Below are positions 17,207 through 25,686 of a DNA stretch of 64,000 nt, piece by piece. This DNA comes from Devosia lacusdianchii (GTDB lineage Bacteria; Pseudomonadota; Alphaproteobacteria; Rhizobiales; Devosiaceae). The DNA is taken from the NCBI RefSeq assembly GCF_022429625.1, contig NZ_CP092483.1:3286001-3350000 (forward strand). Reading direction: 5' to 3'. Every line of letters begins with the position of its first letter. Position 1 is the first letter of the stretch. Made by a program: the position numbers and the translations under genes. The notes beneath the pieces were generated by a model. The model worked only from the letters and a program-made list of their open reading frames with translations, searched no databases and was not told the origin of the DNA.

Positions 17207-18073
17207 ATGATCCGCACCGCCATCATCACCGGCGCCCTGCTTTTGACCACGGCCGCCTTTGCCCAGTCCGAGCCGGTCGGCGCGACCGTCGAGGTCAACG
17301 GCATGCAGATGTATTACGAAACTTCCGGCGAGGGTGACCCGCTGATCGTCCTGCACGGCGCCTATATGAACATCCCGTCCATGGGCGCGATCGTTCCGAA
17401 ACTGGCCGAGACCCACAAGGTCTACGCGCTCGAATTCCAGGGGCATGGCCGCACCACCGATATCGACCGCCCTATCACCTACGAGAACCTGTCCAGCGAC
17501 GTCGCCGCCTTCATGGACGCGGTCGGCATCGAGAAGGCCGACATTTTTGGCTATTCGATGGGTTCGGCCGCCGGTCTTCGGCTTGCCATCGACTACCCCG
17601 AAAAGGTCGACCAGCTCGTTGCCGCTTCGGTCGGCTACGATGTCTCGGGCTGGCAGCCCGCTTTCGTCGAATTTATCCCACAGATGGCCCCCGAAATGTT
17701 CGTCGGCACCCCGATGGAAGACGAATGGAGGAAGCTTGCCCCGAACCCGGATGGCTTCCGGGCCGTCGTCGAGAAGCTGATTGCACTGGAAAAGGAACCG
17801 ATGGCCTGGGAGGAGGACGTCAAGACGTTGAAGGCGCCCATGCTGATCATCGCCGGTGACGCTGACGTTTCCACGCTTGAACATAATGTTGCGCTGTTCC
17901 GCCTGCTGGGCGGTGGCGATATGGGCGACATGGGCGCTCCCCTGCCCGCCTCGCGCCTGGCGATATTGCCGGCCACCTCGCACACCGCCGTCATCAACCA
18001 GACCGACCTGCTCTACGGCTTCATCGAGCCCTTCCTCCAGGGCGAGACGCCAGTCGGCTTCATGGGCCAGTAA
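17207..18073 (+). CDS. Secreted alpha/beta hydrolase
   Basis: 288 residues from ATG 17207, chosen for the AGAGGAGA ribosome site seven bases upstream and the signal peptide that begins there (TAIITGALLLTTAAFAQ). The hydrolase fold is plain: oxyanion strand LIVLHGAYMN, nucleophile elbow GYSMGS, acid in LIIAGDADVST and His in ATSHTAVI. It is likely periplasmic, acting on an unknown ester or lactone. It precedes an ECF42 sigma factor gene by 94 bases. Confidence 0.88.
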   Translation: MIRTAIITGALLLTTAAFAQSEPVGATVEVNGMQMYYETSGEGDPLIVLHGAYMNIPSMGAIVPKLAETHKVYALEFQGHGRTTDIDRPITYENLSSDVAAFMDAVGIEKADIFGYSMGSAAGLRLAIDYPEKVDQLVAASVGYDVSGWQPAFVEFIPQMAPEMFVGTPMEDEWRKLAPNPDGFRAVVEKLIALEKEPMAWEEDVKTLKAPMLIIAGDADVSTLEHNVALFRLLGGGDMGDMGAPLPASRLAILPATSHTAVINQTDLLYGFIEPFLQGETPVGFMGQ

Positions 18074-18167
18074 GGCTCAGCAACCACCGGGAGGCGTCCC
18101 GCCTCCCGGCCATTTTCTTCCACGAAGCGGTTGCGGGGCACTACCGATGCTGGTTTCATCCGCCGCC

Positions 18168-19430
18168 ATGAGCACCCAGTCCGAAACCCATCGCGCCATC
18201 AACACCGTTTGGAAGACCGAGCAGCCTCGCCTCATCGCGGGGCTGACGCGCATGGTGCGCGATATCTCGCTCGCCGAGGAGCTGGCGCAGGATGCGCTGG
18301 TCATAGCCCTCAAGAACTGGCCGGAATCCGGCGTTCCCCGCAATCCCGGCGCCTGGCTGATGCAGGCGGCCAAGCGGCGCGCCATCGACTACTTCCGCCA
18401 CAAGAAGATGGCGGCCACCAAGCTCGAAGAGGTGGGCCATGGCATCGAATCCGACACGCCCGACCATGTCGAAGCGCTGCATGACGCCATCGACGATGAG
18501 GTTGGCGACGACCTGCTCCGCCTCATCTTCACCTCCTGCCACCCTATCCTGCCGGCCGAATCTCGCGTCGCCCTCACCCTGCGCTTGATCGGCGGCCTCA
18601 CCACCGAGGAGATCGCCCGCGCCTTCCTCGCCGCCGAGCCGACCATTGGCCAGCGCATCGTCCGCGCCAAGAAAACCATCGCCGAGGCCGGCATTCCCTT
18701 CGAGGTGCCTGATGGCGAGGAGCGGGCCGAGCGTCTGGCATCGGTGCTTGGCGTGCTCTACCTGATCTTCAACGAAGGCTATTCCGCCACGGCGGGGCAG
18801 GACTGGATGCGTCCGCAATTGTGCAACGAAGCCATCCGGCTCGGCCGCATCCTGGCGCAGCTTTCGCCCGCGGATTCCGAAGTCCACGCCCTGGTGGCGC
18901 TCATGGAAATCCAGGCCTCGCGCACCGGCGCCCGCACCGACGCCAAGGGCGAACCGGTACTCCTGCTCGACCAGGATCGTTCACTGTGGGACCAGAACCT
19001 GATCCGCGGCGGCCTCGCGGCCCTCGATCAGGTCATCGCCCTGGGTGGCGAGAACGAACCCTATGCCCTCCAGGCCGCCATCGCCGCCTGCCATGCCCGC
19101 GCCCCCGAGGCTGCGGACACCGATTGGGCCCGCATCGCCGCGCTCTATGCCACCCTGGCGCAGCGTACGCCATCGCCGGTCATCGAGCTCAACCGCTCCG
19201 TCGCCATCTCCATGGCCGAAGGGCCCGCCGCGGCACTGGTATTGATCGACGCGATCAAGGACGACCCCGCGCTCAAGAACTATCACTTGCTCTATGGGGT
19301 ACGCGGCGACCTGCTGAGCAAGCTTGGCCGACACACCGAAGCCATGCTGGAATTCCGCAAGGCCGCGGAGTTGACGCGCAATGAACGCGAAAAGACTTAC
19401 CTGCTGTCCCGCGCCGAAATGACAGGCTGA
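18168..19430 (+). CDS. ECF42-type RNA polymerase sigma factor with C-terminal TPR-like extension
   Basis: 420 residues from ATG 18168; ATG 18147, seven codons upstream, is possible. Sigma region 2 is RMVRDISLAEELAQDALVIA through NPGAWLMQAAKRRAIDYFR; region 4 is LTLRLIGGLTTEEIARAFL with VRAKKTIAEA. The 220-residue C-terminal extension carries the ECF42 hallmark LGVLYLIFNEGYSA and helical repeat-like segments. ECF42 factors usually sit beside a DGPF/YCII-domain gene; none is seen here. The next gene starts two bases after its stop. Likely trigger unknown. Confidence 0.92.
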   Translation: MSTQSETHRAINTVWKTEQPRLIAGLTRMVRDISLAEELAQDALVIALKNWPESGVPRNPGAWLMQAAKRRAIDYFRHKKMAATKLEEVGHGIESDTPDHVEALHDAIDDEVGDDLLRLIFTSCHPILPAESRVALTLRLIGGLTTEEIARAFLAAEPTIGQRIVRAKKTIAEAGIPFEVPDGEERAERLASVLGVLYLIFNEGYSATAGQDWMRPQLCNEAIRLGRILAQLSPADSEVHALVALMEIQASRTGARTDAKGEPVLLLDQDRSLWDQNLIRGGLAALDQVIALGGENEPYALQAAIAACHARAPEAADTDWARIAALYATLAQRTPSPVIELNRSVAISMAEGPAAALVLIDAIKDDPALKNYHLLYGVRGDLLSKLGRHTEAMLEFRKAAELTRNEREKTYLLSRAEMTG

Positions 19431-19432
19431 TC

Positions 19433-19681
19433 ATGCAGCGTTTCATCGACGACTTCGTCAGTCGCGAGCAGCGTTTCAGCCTTGGGCGGGATACGCGGAC
19501 TGGCGGGCTGTATCTGTCCACACCGGTCAGCGGTCGCAGGCTGGCGGCCGAGTACGAGGCCTATTTCACCATCGACGCTGGCGAATACGCCCGCTTCCGC
19601 GCCGATCCGGCGTTGGCTGATGGCTTTGTCGAGGATTGTCGCATGGGCCGACAGGCAGCGCGCCTGATTTCGCCCGGCTAG
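19433..19681 (+). CDS. Small conserved-looking protein, unknown function
   Basis: 82 residues, starting two bases after the sigma-factor stop and so probably translated with it. The sequence has no signal peptide or membrane helix. It contains SLGRDTRTGGLYLSTPVSGR, EYEAYFTIDAGEYARFRADP and a closing MGRQAARL. I do not recognise a family. Coding is supported by the tight coupling and even codon use. Its stop is convergent with, and overlaps by four bases, the stop of the CheY-like gene. Confidence 0.6.
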   Translation: MQRFIDDFVSREQRFSLGRDTRTGGLYLSTPVSGRRLAAEYEAYFTIDAGEYARFRADPALADGFVEDCRMGRQAARLISPG

Positions 19682-20043
19682 GCTGCGATCTCCGTCTCGA
19701 ATTTGGCTTCGAGGATGGACCGGTCGAACGGCTTCATCATGTAGTCGCTTGCCCCGGCCTTAAGGGCGAGAGCGATAGCCCCGATGTCGTTCTCGACCGT
19801 GCAATAGACCACGCGTGGCTTGTCGCCGCCCACATAGGCGCGCAGCAGCTTGAGGAACTCGAGGCCGGTCAGGATCGGCATGTTCCAGTCGAGCAGGATG
19901 GCATCCGGCATTTCCTGGCGGCACTTGTCGATCGCTTCCTGCCCGTCCTCGGCCTCGTCAACGATGTAATCCATGTCTTCGAGAATGCGGCGCGCGACTT
20001 TGCGCACCACGGTCGAGTCATCGACGATCAAACAGGATTTCAT
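19678..20043 (-). CDS. Single-domain CheY-like response regulator, chpT neighbour
   Basis: 121 residues from ATG 20043 (MKSCLIVDDSTVVRKVARRI); the longer reading adds only an unconserved lead. All receiver residues are present: D9/D10, the phosphoacceptor Asp in AILLDWNMPILTGLEFL, Thr in VVYCTVEND and Lys in DYMMKPF. No output domain. It lies 77 bases after chpT on the same strand, a pairing seen in other Hyphomicrobiales. It may take phosphate from ChpT or from a chemotaxis kinase elsewhere and act on the motor or on cell-cycle proteins. Confidence 0.9.
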   Translation of the reverse strand: MKSCLIVDDSTVVRKVARRILEDMDYIVDEAEDGQEAIDKCRQEMPDAILLDWNMPILTGLEFLKLLRAYVGGDKPRVVYCTVENDIGAIALALKAGASDYMMKPFDRSILEAKFETEIAA

Positions 20044-20120
20044 CGGGATCAGGCTCCGCATAGGCTGACGCGGCCCGATTATGGCCTTCACATGCTACGG
20101 ATTGGTTAGCAAAGTCCCAA

Positions 20121-20798
20121 TCATTCAGCCGCTTGGACCGCCGCCTTGGGCACGGCGGTGAGGAAGAACATATCGTTCTCGAGGCCGATATTGACCTCCA
20201 TGTCGGTCATGCGGGCCAGGAGACCGGTGTAGAACGGCTGGATACCCCGTGCGTCGACAAAGCCCTCTTCAGGCATGCCGGACAACAGCCCAGCAGAGCC
20301 GGATGGCACCAGCGTCTTCTGCCGCTTTTCCGGATCGCTCTTGGAAGTGAATTCGAACTTCTCGCTACCGGCATCGCCCGTAATCGAGGCCGTCACCTGG
20401 CCGCCGCGCGGCACTGAACCGGCCGCGATCAGCAGCATGTTCATGAACAGCTTGGCCTTGTGCTTGGGCAAAAGGATCAGCGGCACATTCCACTCCAGAT
20501 CCGCCTTTTCGATCTCGAACAGGATGCGCGCCACGCGTTCACATTCGCGCGTATCGATATCGGTGCCAGAGGTCGAGGAGGCCCCATAGGCCAGGCGCGC
20601 GAATTCCAGCTTGGCGCGGCTCTGCTTGGCAGCACTGGCAATGAGGTCGCGGGCCCCGCCGGCCATTTCGGCCTGGTTCGGATCATCGAGCACCTCCAGC
20701 CCGTTGCCGATCGCCCCGATGGGGTTGATCAGGTCATGGCATACTCGGCTGCACAGCATGGCAGCCAGGTCGGTTGCCTTGAGCTCGATGATATCCAT
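20121..20798 (-). CDS. chpT: Histidine phosphotransferase ChpT
   Basis: 225 residues. The phosphorylated helix reads LAAMLCSRVCHDLINPIGAI, with His in the RVCHDL(I/V)NP signature, followed by NGLEVL. The C-terminal half is a degenerate HATPase-like domain without nucleotide motifs, as expected for ChpT. ChpT passes phosphate from the kinase CckA to CtrA and CpdR. Its presence about 4 kb from ctrA is notable because the two are often far apart. A CheY-like gene follows on the same transcript. Confidence 0.95.
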   Translation of the reverse strand: MDIIELKATDLAAMLCSRVCHDLINPIGAIGNGLEVLDDPNQAEMAGGARDLIASAAKQSRAKLEFARLAYGASSTSGTDIDTRECERVARILFEIEKADLEWNVPLILLPKHKAKLFMNMLLIAAGSVPRGGQVTASITGDAGSEKFEFTSKSDPEKRQKTLVPSGSAGLLSGMPEEGFVDARGIQPFYTGLLARMTDMEVNIGLENDMFFLTAVPKAAVQAAE

Positions 20799-20897
20799 GG
20801 GGAGGTCTCCGTAGGGCGGGAAGGCGGCAAAGAATCACTTTTGCCGACATTAGAGGCTGGAGGTTAAAAGTAGATGCGAAAATGCGGGTCCCGCGCG

Positions 20898-21416
20898 TTA
20901 GTTGACCGAAAGGTCCTTGCCCAAAGCGGGCCAGTTTTCCTCAGCCGTGCGCGCTGCAGCGTCCGGGGCCAGCAGGAAGGCCTCCCGGTTGGCGGCCGAG
21001 TAGAACAGATAGAGCCGCTGCTTGAACACCGTATAGATGCGCGGATCGCTGTCGGAAATAAAGCCACGCGCTATGCCCATTCCGTCGTGCCCGCCGAACT
21101 GGGGCGCATAGATTTCAGGTGCGCTCTTGAACACGTCCCTATTGGCCGCCGTGGCGAAATACCAGGAAACGTTCTGCCAGATGAATTCGTTGTCCGAGAG
21201 GCCCATCAGGGGAGCCGGCTCGGTGAAATAGCTGACCGGGTCCATACCAGAAAGCGCTATGCCGGTCAGCGGATCGGTAACGATCAGCGTCACCACGGAC
21301 TGCGCCCGAACCTCCGTGAAAGCGGCCGAAACCATGCCGAATAGCGGCAAAACAAAGGCGAGCATGGTTAAGATTTGTTTAGAGGTTTGCTTCATCATCA
21401 ACTCAATGATCGGCAT
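20898..21416 (-). CDS. Secreted YHS-domain protein
   Basis: 172 residues if read from ATG 21416; ATG 21398 or 21395 would still give a signal peptide (ILTMLAFVLPLFGMVSAAF). The mature part has the YHS-type pattern: DPLTGIALSGMDPVSYFTE, then NEFIWQNVSWYFATAANRDVF and PQFGGHDGMGIARGF. The domain is linked with metal or haem-linked proteins, but these secreted forms are uncharacterised. Divergent from eipA, with an inverted repeat between the two genes. Confidence 0.8.
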   Translation of the reverse strand: MPIIELMMKQTSKQILTMLAFVLPLFGMVSAAFTEVRAQSVVTLIVTDPLTGIALSGMDPVSYFTEPAPLMGLSDNEFIWQNVSWYFATAANRDVFKSAPEIYAPQFGGHDGMGIARGFISDSDPRIYTVFKQRLYLFYSAANREAFLLAPDAAARTAEENWPALGKDLSVN

Positions 21417-21445
21417 GCCGGCGCCACAGAGTTTGCCTCACAAAA

Positions 21446-21466
21446 GTTAAGGTCCGAGTCCTTAAC
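21446..21466. promoter_or_regulatory. Inverted repeat GTTAAGG-N7-CCTTAAC between YHS and eipA genes
   Basis: A perfect seven-base inverted repeat with a seven-base spacer that contains the start of a GAGTC (GANTC) site. It lies 40 bases before eipA and 30 before the YHS gene, so it could control both. It is built from two TTAA units, but 11 bases apart rather than the 7 of a standard CtrA box. Confidence 0.5.
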
Positions 21467-21505
21467 GACCTGTAGCCGCCAGATGTATCTTCCGGGAGAT
21501 TTCCG

Positions 21506-22072
21506 ATGCTCAAGCGCCTCGCCATCCTCTTCGCCGTCCTGGCTGCCATCGCAGCGCCCGTGCCCGCCTTTGCGCAAGGATCGCTCAGCGATAGCTATTC
21601 GGGCGAGGAACTGGTCGATAGCGGCAAGGAATTCTTCGGCTCGGCCTCCCAGGGCCTGGCCTCGCTGGTCGAACGCGCCGTGAGCCAGTTCGGCCTGCCC
21701 AATGGCTATATCCTGGGCGAGGACGCCGGTGGCGCCCTGTTCGCCGGCGCCCGCTACGGCGAGGGCATCCTCTACACGCGCAACGCCGGCGAATACAACG
21801 TCTTCTGGCAGGGCCCATCGCTCGGGTTCGACATCGGCGGCGATGGCTCCAAGACCATGATGCTGGTCTACAATCTCAACCAGATCCAGGACGTACTGGG
21901 CCGCTTTGCTGGCGTCGACGGCTCCGCCTATGTGCTGGGCGGCTTCGGCATGACCGTGATCAAGCGCTCCAACGTGGTGATGGTGCCAATCCGCTCTGGC
22001 GTCGGCGCCCGCCTCGGCGTCAATGTTGGCTACCTCAAGTTCACCAACGAGCCCACCTGGAACCCCTTCTGA
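21506..22072 (+). CDS. eipA: Envelope integrity protein EipA (DUF1134)
   Basis: 188 residues with a signal peptide (LAILFAVLAAIAAPVPAFAQ). The DUF1134 barrel follows: SQGLASLVERAVSQFGLPNG, AGGALFAGARYGEGILYT, VFWQGPSLGFDIGGDGSK and MMLVYNL. EipA is a soluble periplasmic beta-barrel protein needed for envelope stress resistance in Brucella, where its gene is directly activated by CtrA. That fits its place here, 1 kb from chpT and 5 kb from ctrA. Its stop lies one base from the convergent MFS stop. Confidence 0.88.
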   Translation: MLKRLAILFAVLAAIAAPVPAFAQGSLSDSYSGEELVDSGKEFFGSASQGLASLVERAVSQFGLPNGYILGEDAGGALFAGARYGEGILYTRNAGEYNVFWQGPSLGFDIGGDGSKTMMLVYNLNQIQDVLGRFAGVDGSAYVLGGFGMTVIKRSNVVMVPIRSGVGARLGVNVGYLKFTNEPTWNPF

Positions 22073-22073
22073 C

Positions 22074-23297
22074 CTAGCCTGTGATTGCGATACGCCGGTC
22101 GAAAGCGCGGAAGCTCTTCAAGGCCAGCGGGAACAGTGTCGCAACCAGGTAGGCCAGTCCGGTCGCCAACAGTGCGGCTGGCAGCCCGAAACCGCTGACC
22201 AGCGCCCCACCCACCAGTCCACCAAACGGGATGAGCGCCCAGCACAGGGCGGAATACAGCGACGTCACACGTCCGATCAGCGGCTTGGGAATGCGCTCGA
22301 ACGTCACCGTCGCCAGGATCGGATTGATGAACCCCGACGAAAAGCCGGCCACGGCCAGCATTGCGAAGACCGCGACCAGCGGCACGTCGACGATAAAGAC
22401 CATAAAGCGCGGGAAGCCGGTCAGCAGGAACGCCACGGTATAGACCGTCAGCCGCGGCAGGCGCTCGCCAATAGAGGCGGCGATGCCCGCACCCAGCATC
22501 GAAAACGCTGAAAACACCGCGAACAGGCCGCCCAGAAGTTCAGGACCATGACCCGATGCCTGCGTCCATACCGGGATCAGGACAGCGGCATAGGCCTGGT
22601 CGAGCAGGTTGGTCGTCGCCACCATGATCACGATGCTGACCAACACGGCGTCCCGACGCAGGAACGTCCAGCCCTCGCCAAGGTCGCGCGCGTAGGAAGT
22701 TGGCGCCGCGACCTTTGCCGGGCGACGAATGGCGGGCAACCCCAGCCCCACCACGACAGCCGCCAGGGCGAAGGTCACGGCATTGACGGCCAGCGCCTGG
22801 CTTGGCCCGATCAGGGCAATCAGAGCACCGGCGCCAGCCGCACCCACGGTCGAGGCCAGCCGCTCGATAACGCCAACAACGCCCGTCACGCGCTCCAGCG
22901 GCACGGCGCTGATCTCGGCGACGTCAGGAACCATCGACTGCTTGGCGGCATCCGACGGACCACGCAGAACACCCATCATGAACACGATGGGCAGCAATAC
23001 TGGCATCGTCAGCACACCCAACAGATGCAAGAGGGGTATGAGCCCCACGATGATCACTGACGCTATGTCGCAAATGATCGCGATCGGCTTGGGCCCAATC
23101 CGATCGATCAACGGACCGCCCAGCGCCTTGGCAATGACGTAAGGGAGCATTTCCAGCAGTGCCACCGACCCGGTCAGCACCGGGTCGCCGGTGGTGGTGA
23201 GGACCAGCCAGGGGATGGCGATAGTCGATAGCCGCGTTCCCGATATCGACAGCGTCTCGGCCACCGCCAGAGCAAGAAACGCGCCTCGCCGCCTCAT
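22074..23297 (-). CDS. MFS transporter
   Basis: 407 residues from ATG 23297, which overlaps the ArsR-type gene's stop as ATGA. About twelve membrane helices are present. Early motifs include SISGTRLSTIAIPWLVL and GGPLIDRIGPKPIAI, typical of the MFS_3/TetV-like exporters. Translational coupling to the upstream regulator and the palindrome before it suggest a repressor-controlled efflux pump; the exported compound is unknown. Confidence 0.9.
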   Translation of the reverse strand: MRRRGAFLALAVAETLSISGTRLSTIAIPWLVLTTTGDPVLTGSVALLEMLPYVIAKALGGPLIDRIGPKPIAIICDIASVIIVGLIPLLHLLGVLTMPVLLPIVFMMGVLRGPSDAAKQSMVPDVAEISAVPLERVTGVVGVIERLASTVGAAGAGALIALIGPSQALAVNAVTFALAAVVVGLGLPAIRRPAKVAAPTSYARDLGEGWTFLRRDAVLVSIVIMVATTNLLDQAYAAVLIPVWTQASGHGPELLGGLFAVFSAFSMLGAGIAASIGERLPRLTVYTVAFLLTGFPRFMVFIVDVPLVAVFAMLAVAGFSSGFINPILATVTFERIPKPLIGRVTSLYSALCWALIPFGGLVGGALVSGFGLPAALLATGLAYLVATLFPLALKSFRAFDRRIAITG

Positions 23298-23923
23298 GCC
23301 TCCGGCTCCTCTTTGTGCGGCACCTGCCCCGGATAGGGGAAGGCGTGGAGCATGATGGAAAAAGGCACCACGCCCTCGGGCAGCGGCCCACCAAGCGCGG
23401 GTGCCTCCCGCATAGCTTCCCACAAGATCGCCATCAGCCGCTTGGTCAGCGCTTCAGCCTGGGCGGGCGTGAGGGGGATGGTGAAGTCACTGGCTGTGCT
23501 GGCGCGGCGCCACGCTTCCGGCAGCTCGGCATATTCCTCGATCGCCTGCTGCATCTGGCTGACCTGCCAGGACAGCGCGGCCTGCGTGAAGGCAATACCC
23601 ACATCGAGTGCCTCGCCCTCCGCTCCGGGTTCGAGCACCGTCGTCGTTTCGTGCCGCGCCCGCCAGAACCTGTCGCGCCGCGATGGCCCCGGCGCCTCCT
23701 CGATAAATCCGTGCAGGGCCAGCTGCCGCAGGTGGTAGCTGGTCGCCCCGCTATTGAGGCCCAGCCGCAAAGCCAGCTGCGTCGCCGTGGCCGGCCCGTC
23801 GATGCGCAGGAGGCCTAGCATGCGCAGTCGAACCGGATGGGTGAGCGCTTTGAGCGCCGTTGCATCGGGAACAATCCCTTGCACGGTGCGGGGTGAGTTG
23901 GTCGGCGGTGTCTTTTCTGTCAT
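23294..23923 (-). CDS. ArsR-family helix-turn-helix regulator
   Basis: 209 residues. The winged helix at about 20-95 reads LKALTHPVRLRMLGLLRIDG, then TATQLALRLGLNSGATSYHL and RQLALHGFIEE. No ArsR metal-binding Cys motif is seen, so the inducer is likely a small organic molecule. The C-terminal 110 residues are helical and unfamiliar. It overlaps the MFS gene by four bases and faces a 24-base palindrome 20 bases upstream, which is the probable operator. Confidence 0.9.
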   Translation of the reverse strand: MTEKTPPTNSPRTVQGIVPDATALKALTHPVRLRMLGLLRIDGPATATQLALRLGLNSGATSYHLRQLALHGFIEEAPGPSRRDRFWRARHETTTVLEPGAEGEALDVGIAFTQAALSWQVSQMQQAIEEYAELPEAWRRASTASDFTIPLTPAQAEALTKRLMAILWEAMREAPALGGPLPEGVVPFSIMLHAFPYPGQVPHKEEPEA

Positions 23924-23943
23924 GCCAGCACAATACGATCACA

Positions 23944-23967
23944 AAGAAATCTTTGCAAACATTTCTT
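23944..23967. promoter_or_regulatory. Palindromic operator upstream of the ArsR-MFS operon
   Basis: A 24-base near-perfect palindrome: arms AAGAAAT (23944-23950) and ATTTCTT (23961-23967) around an inner TTTGCAAA, with one mismatched pair. It starts 20 bases before the regulator's ATG, where it could overlap the promoter or ribosome site. This fits autoregulation by the ArsR-type protein. Confidence 0.7.
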
Positions 23968-24056
23968 GGTAATTGTGACGAAGCGGGTTTTTAACACCCG
24001 TTCGCTAACACTTGGTGGCCCAAACGTGACTGGCTTGCACGGACGCGTTAGGGTTA

Positions 24057-25325
24057 ATGACTGGCGAAGATGGCGACGCAGCGCCATTGCTGCCAGATAG
24101 GGATAAGTCCGCGCGGGTTCGCCTGCGCGGTACCGGAGTTCGGCCGATGCTCATTGAGAACATCATGTATTTCGCACTTGGCGTGATGGTTGCGGGCTTG
24201 GTGGCCCTCATCATCTTGCCGGCGGTGTGGAAGCGCGCCGTGCGCCTGACCAAGCGCCGCATCGAAGCGGCAACCCCCATCACCATGGCCGAGTTTCGCG
24301 CCGACAAGGACCAGCTGCGCGCCGAGTTTGCCTTGTCGACCCGCCGCCTCGAAATGAACGTCGAAGCCCTGCGCAAGCGCCTGGCCGAACAGCTCGGCGA
24401 CGCCAATCAGCAGCGCAGCGATATGGGCGCCCTCAAGACCGAGCGCGACCAGCATCTGGCGATCGTCAGGGACCTAGAAAGCCGGGAAGCGGAACTGCGC
24501 GCCCGCATCCTCGAACTCGAGCGCGAGGGCACCGACTTGGCCCAGCGGCTCCGTATGCGCGATCGCGAACTCGATGTTCGCGGCAGCGAGCTCGTGAAGC
24601 TGCGCGATACCGTACGCGGCGGCCTGCCCCGCGGCACCGATCTCGACGGCAAGTCGCTTTCGGGCGACTATGATGAAGATATCGACCGGCTCACCACTGC
24701 CCTCGCCATCGAACGCAAGCGCGCCAGCTTTCTTGAAGAACAGGCCCGCAGCCTAATTAACCGCCTCGAAACCTCCGACCGCCGTAGCGCCGAGACCACC
24801 GCGGCCATTGCCGGCATGCGTGAGGCGCTGGCCCATCACGACGACAAGAAGGCCGCCGACGCCGAAAATCTCGTTGCCGCCGAGGCGCGTATCGCCAGTG
24901 CCGAGAACCGGCTCAATGCACTCCTGGCTGAAACCAGCCAGATCGTCGAACAGAGCAATGGTCGCGCCGAGCAGCTTCTGGCCGACAAGCTGAGCCTTGA
25001 AGCCGAAGTCGAGGGCCTGCGCCAGCAGGTGGCCAATGTCGAATCCACCATCATGGCCGACTGGGATAGTGAGCGGATCGAAGAAGCCTATCTGCGCGAA
25101 AAGCTCAACGACATTGCCGCCAGCGTCAGCCGCCTAGTCTATGCCGTCGACACCGAAACACCAGTCGCCCGCGCCCAGGAAGAGAGCCTCTTCGATCGCG
25201 TGCAGCGTTTCGCCGATGACGGCGAGACCACCGACACCCTGCCGGTCAAACCCGCCAAGGGCGGCCGCAAAGGCGGCTCAGTGTCGGACCGCATGGCGGC
25301 GCTCAAGGAAATCCAAGGGCGATAG
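24057..25325 (+). CDS. Membrane-anchored long coiled-coil protein, unknown function
   Basis: 422 residues from ATG 24057; ATG 24147 (MLIENIMYFALG) is an equally good start just before the membrane helix. One helix at about residues 34-56 (YFALGVMVAGLVALIILPAVW) is followed by basic residues, so the bulk lies in the cytoplasm. Residues 75-380 are predicted coiled coil, with Glu/Arg/Leu-rich heptads (DLESREAELRARILELEREG). The tail is basic (KGGRKGGSVSDRMAALKEIQ). Similar proteins occur across Hyphomicrobiales without a known role; a scaffold or envelope organiser is a guess. Confidence 0.8.
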   Translation: MTGEDGDAAPLLPDRDKSARVRLRGTGVRPMLIENIMYFALGVMVAGLVALIILPAVWKRAVRLTKRRIEAATPITMAEFRADKDQLRAEFALSTRRLEMNVEALRKRLAEQLGDANQQRSDMGALKTERDQHLAIVRDLESREAELRARILELEREGTDLAQRLRMRDRELDVRGSELVKLRDTVRGGLPRGTDLDGKSLSGDYDEDIDRLTTALAIERKRASFLEEQARSLINRLETSDRRSAETTAAIAGMREALAHHDDKKAADAENLVAAEARIASAENRLNALLAETSQIVEQSNGRAEQLLADKLSLEAEVEGLRQQVANVESTIMADWDSERIEEAYLREKLNDIAASVSRLVYAVDTETPVARAQEESLFDRVQRFADDGETTDTLPVKPAKGGRKGGSVSDRMAALKEIQGR

Positions 25326-25332
25326 CCACGCC

Positions 25333-25686
25333 CTACTCTGCGCCGATCACCACGCTCCGCGTCAGCTCACCCGTCGCCTGATCGAACAGCGCCAGCGTCG
25401 TCACCCCACCCACGCTATACGTCACGTTGATAGCCCCCTCACTGACCAGCGCCGAAACCACCTCGGCCCCAGCAGGGACAGCCACGCTCTCGGCCACCGC
25501 AGGTGGCGGGGCGTCGCGCATCACGCGATAGACAAGGGCGACACCAATCGCCATAAAGCCCAGCAACAGGATGCCGATAGAAATCCCGAACGAACGGCGC
25601 GCCTTGCCGAACATGGCCAGCGCCTCGGGAGACAGCGGTTCGTCCGCTTTGGGGCTGTTCTGCCCAGTCTGATTGGAATCGCTCAT
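25333..25686 (-). CDS. Small single-pass membrane protein, DUF6476-like
   Basis: 117 residues from ATG 25686. Residues about 30-52 form one membrane helix (SFGISIGILLLGFMAIGVALVYRV); the C-terminal part is short beta-rich and likely periplasmic (VVSALVSEGAINVTYSVGG). It is divergent from rluD, and the two start codons overlap in a CATG. The DUF6476 link is from memory of similar small proteins next to rluD and rpoH in alphaproteobacteria and is tentative. Confidence 0.65.
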   Translation of the reverse strand: MSDSNQTGQNSPKADEPLSPEALAMFGKARRSFGISIGILLLGFMAIGVALVYRVMRDAPPPAVAESVAVPAGAEVVSALVSEGAINVTYSVGGVTTLALFDQATGELTRSVVIGAE

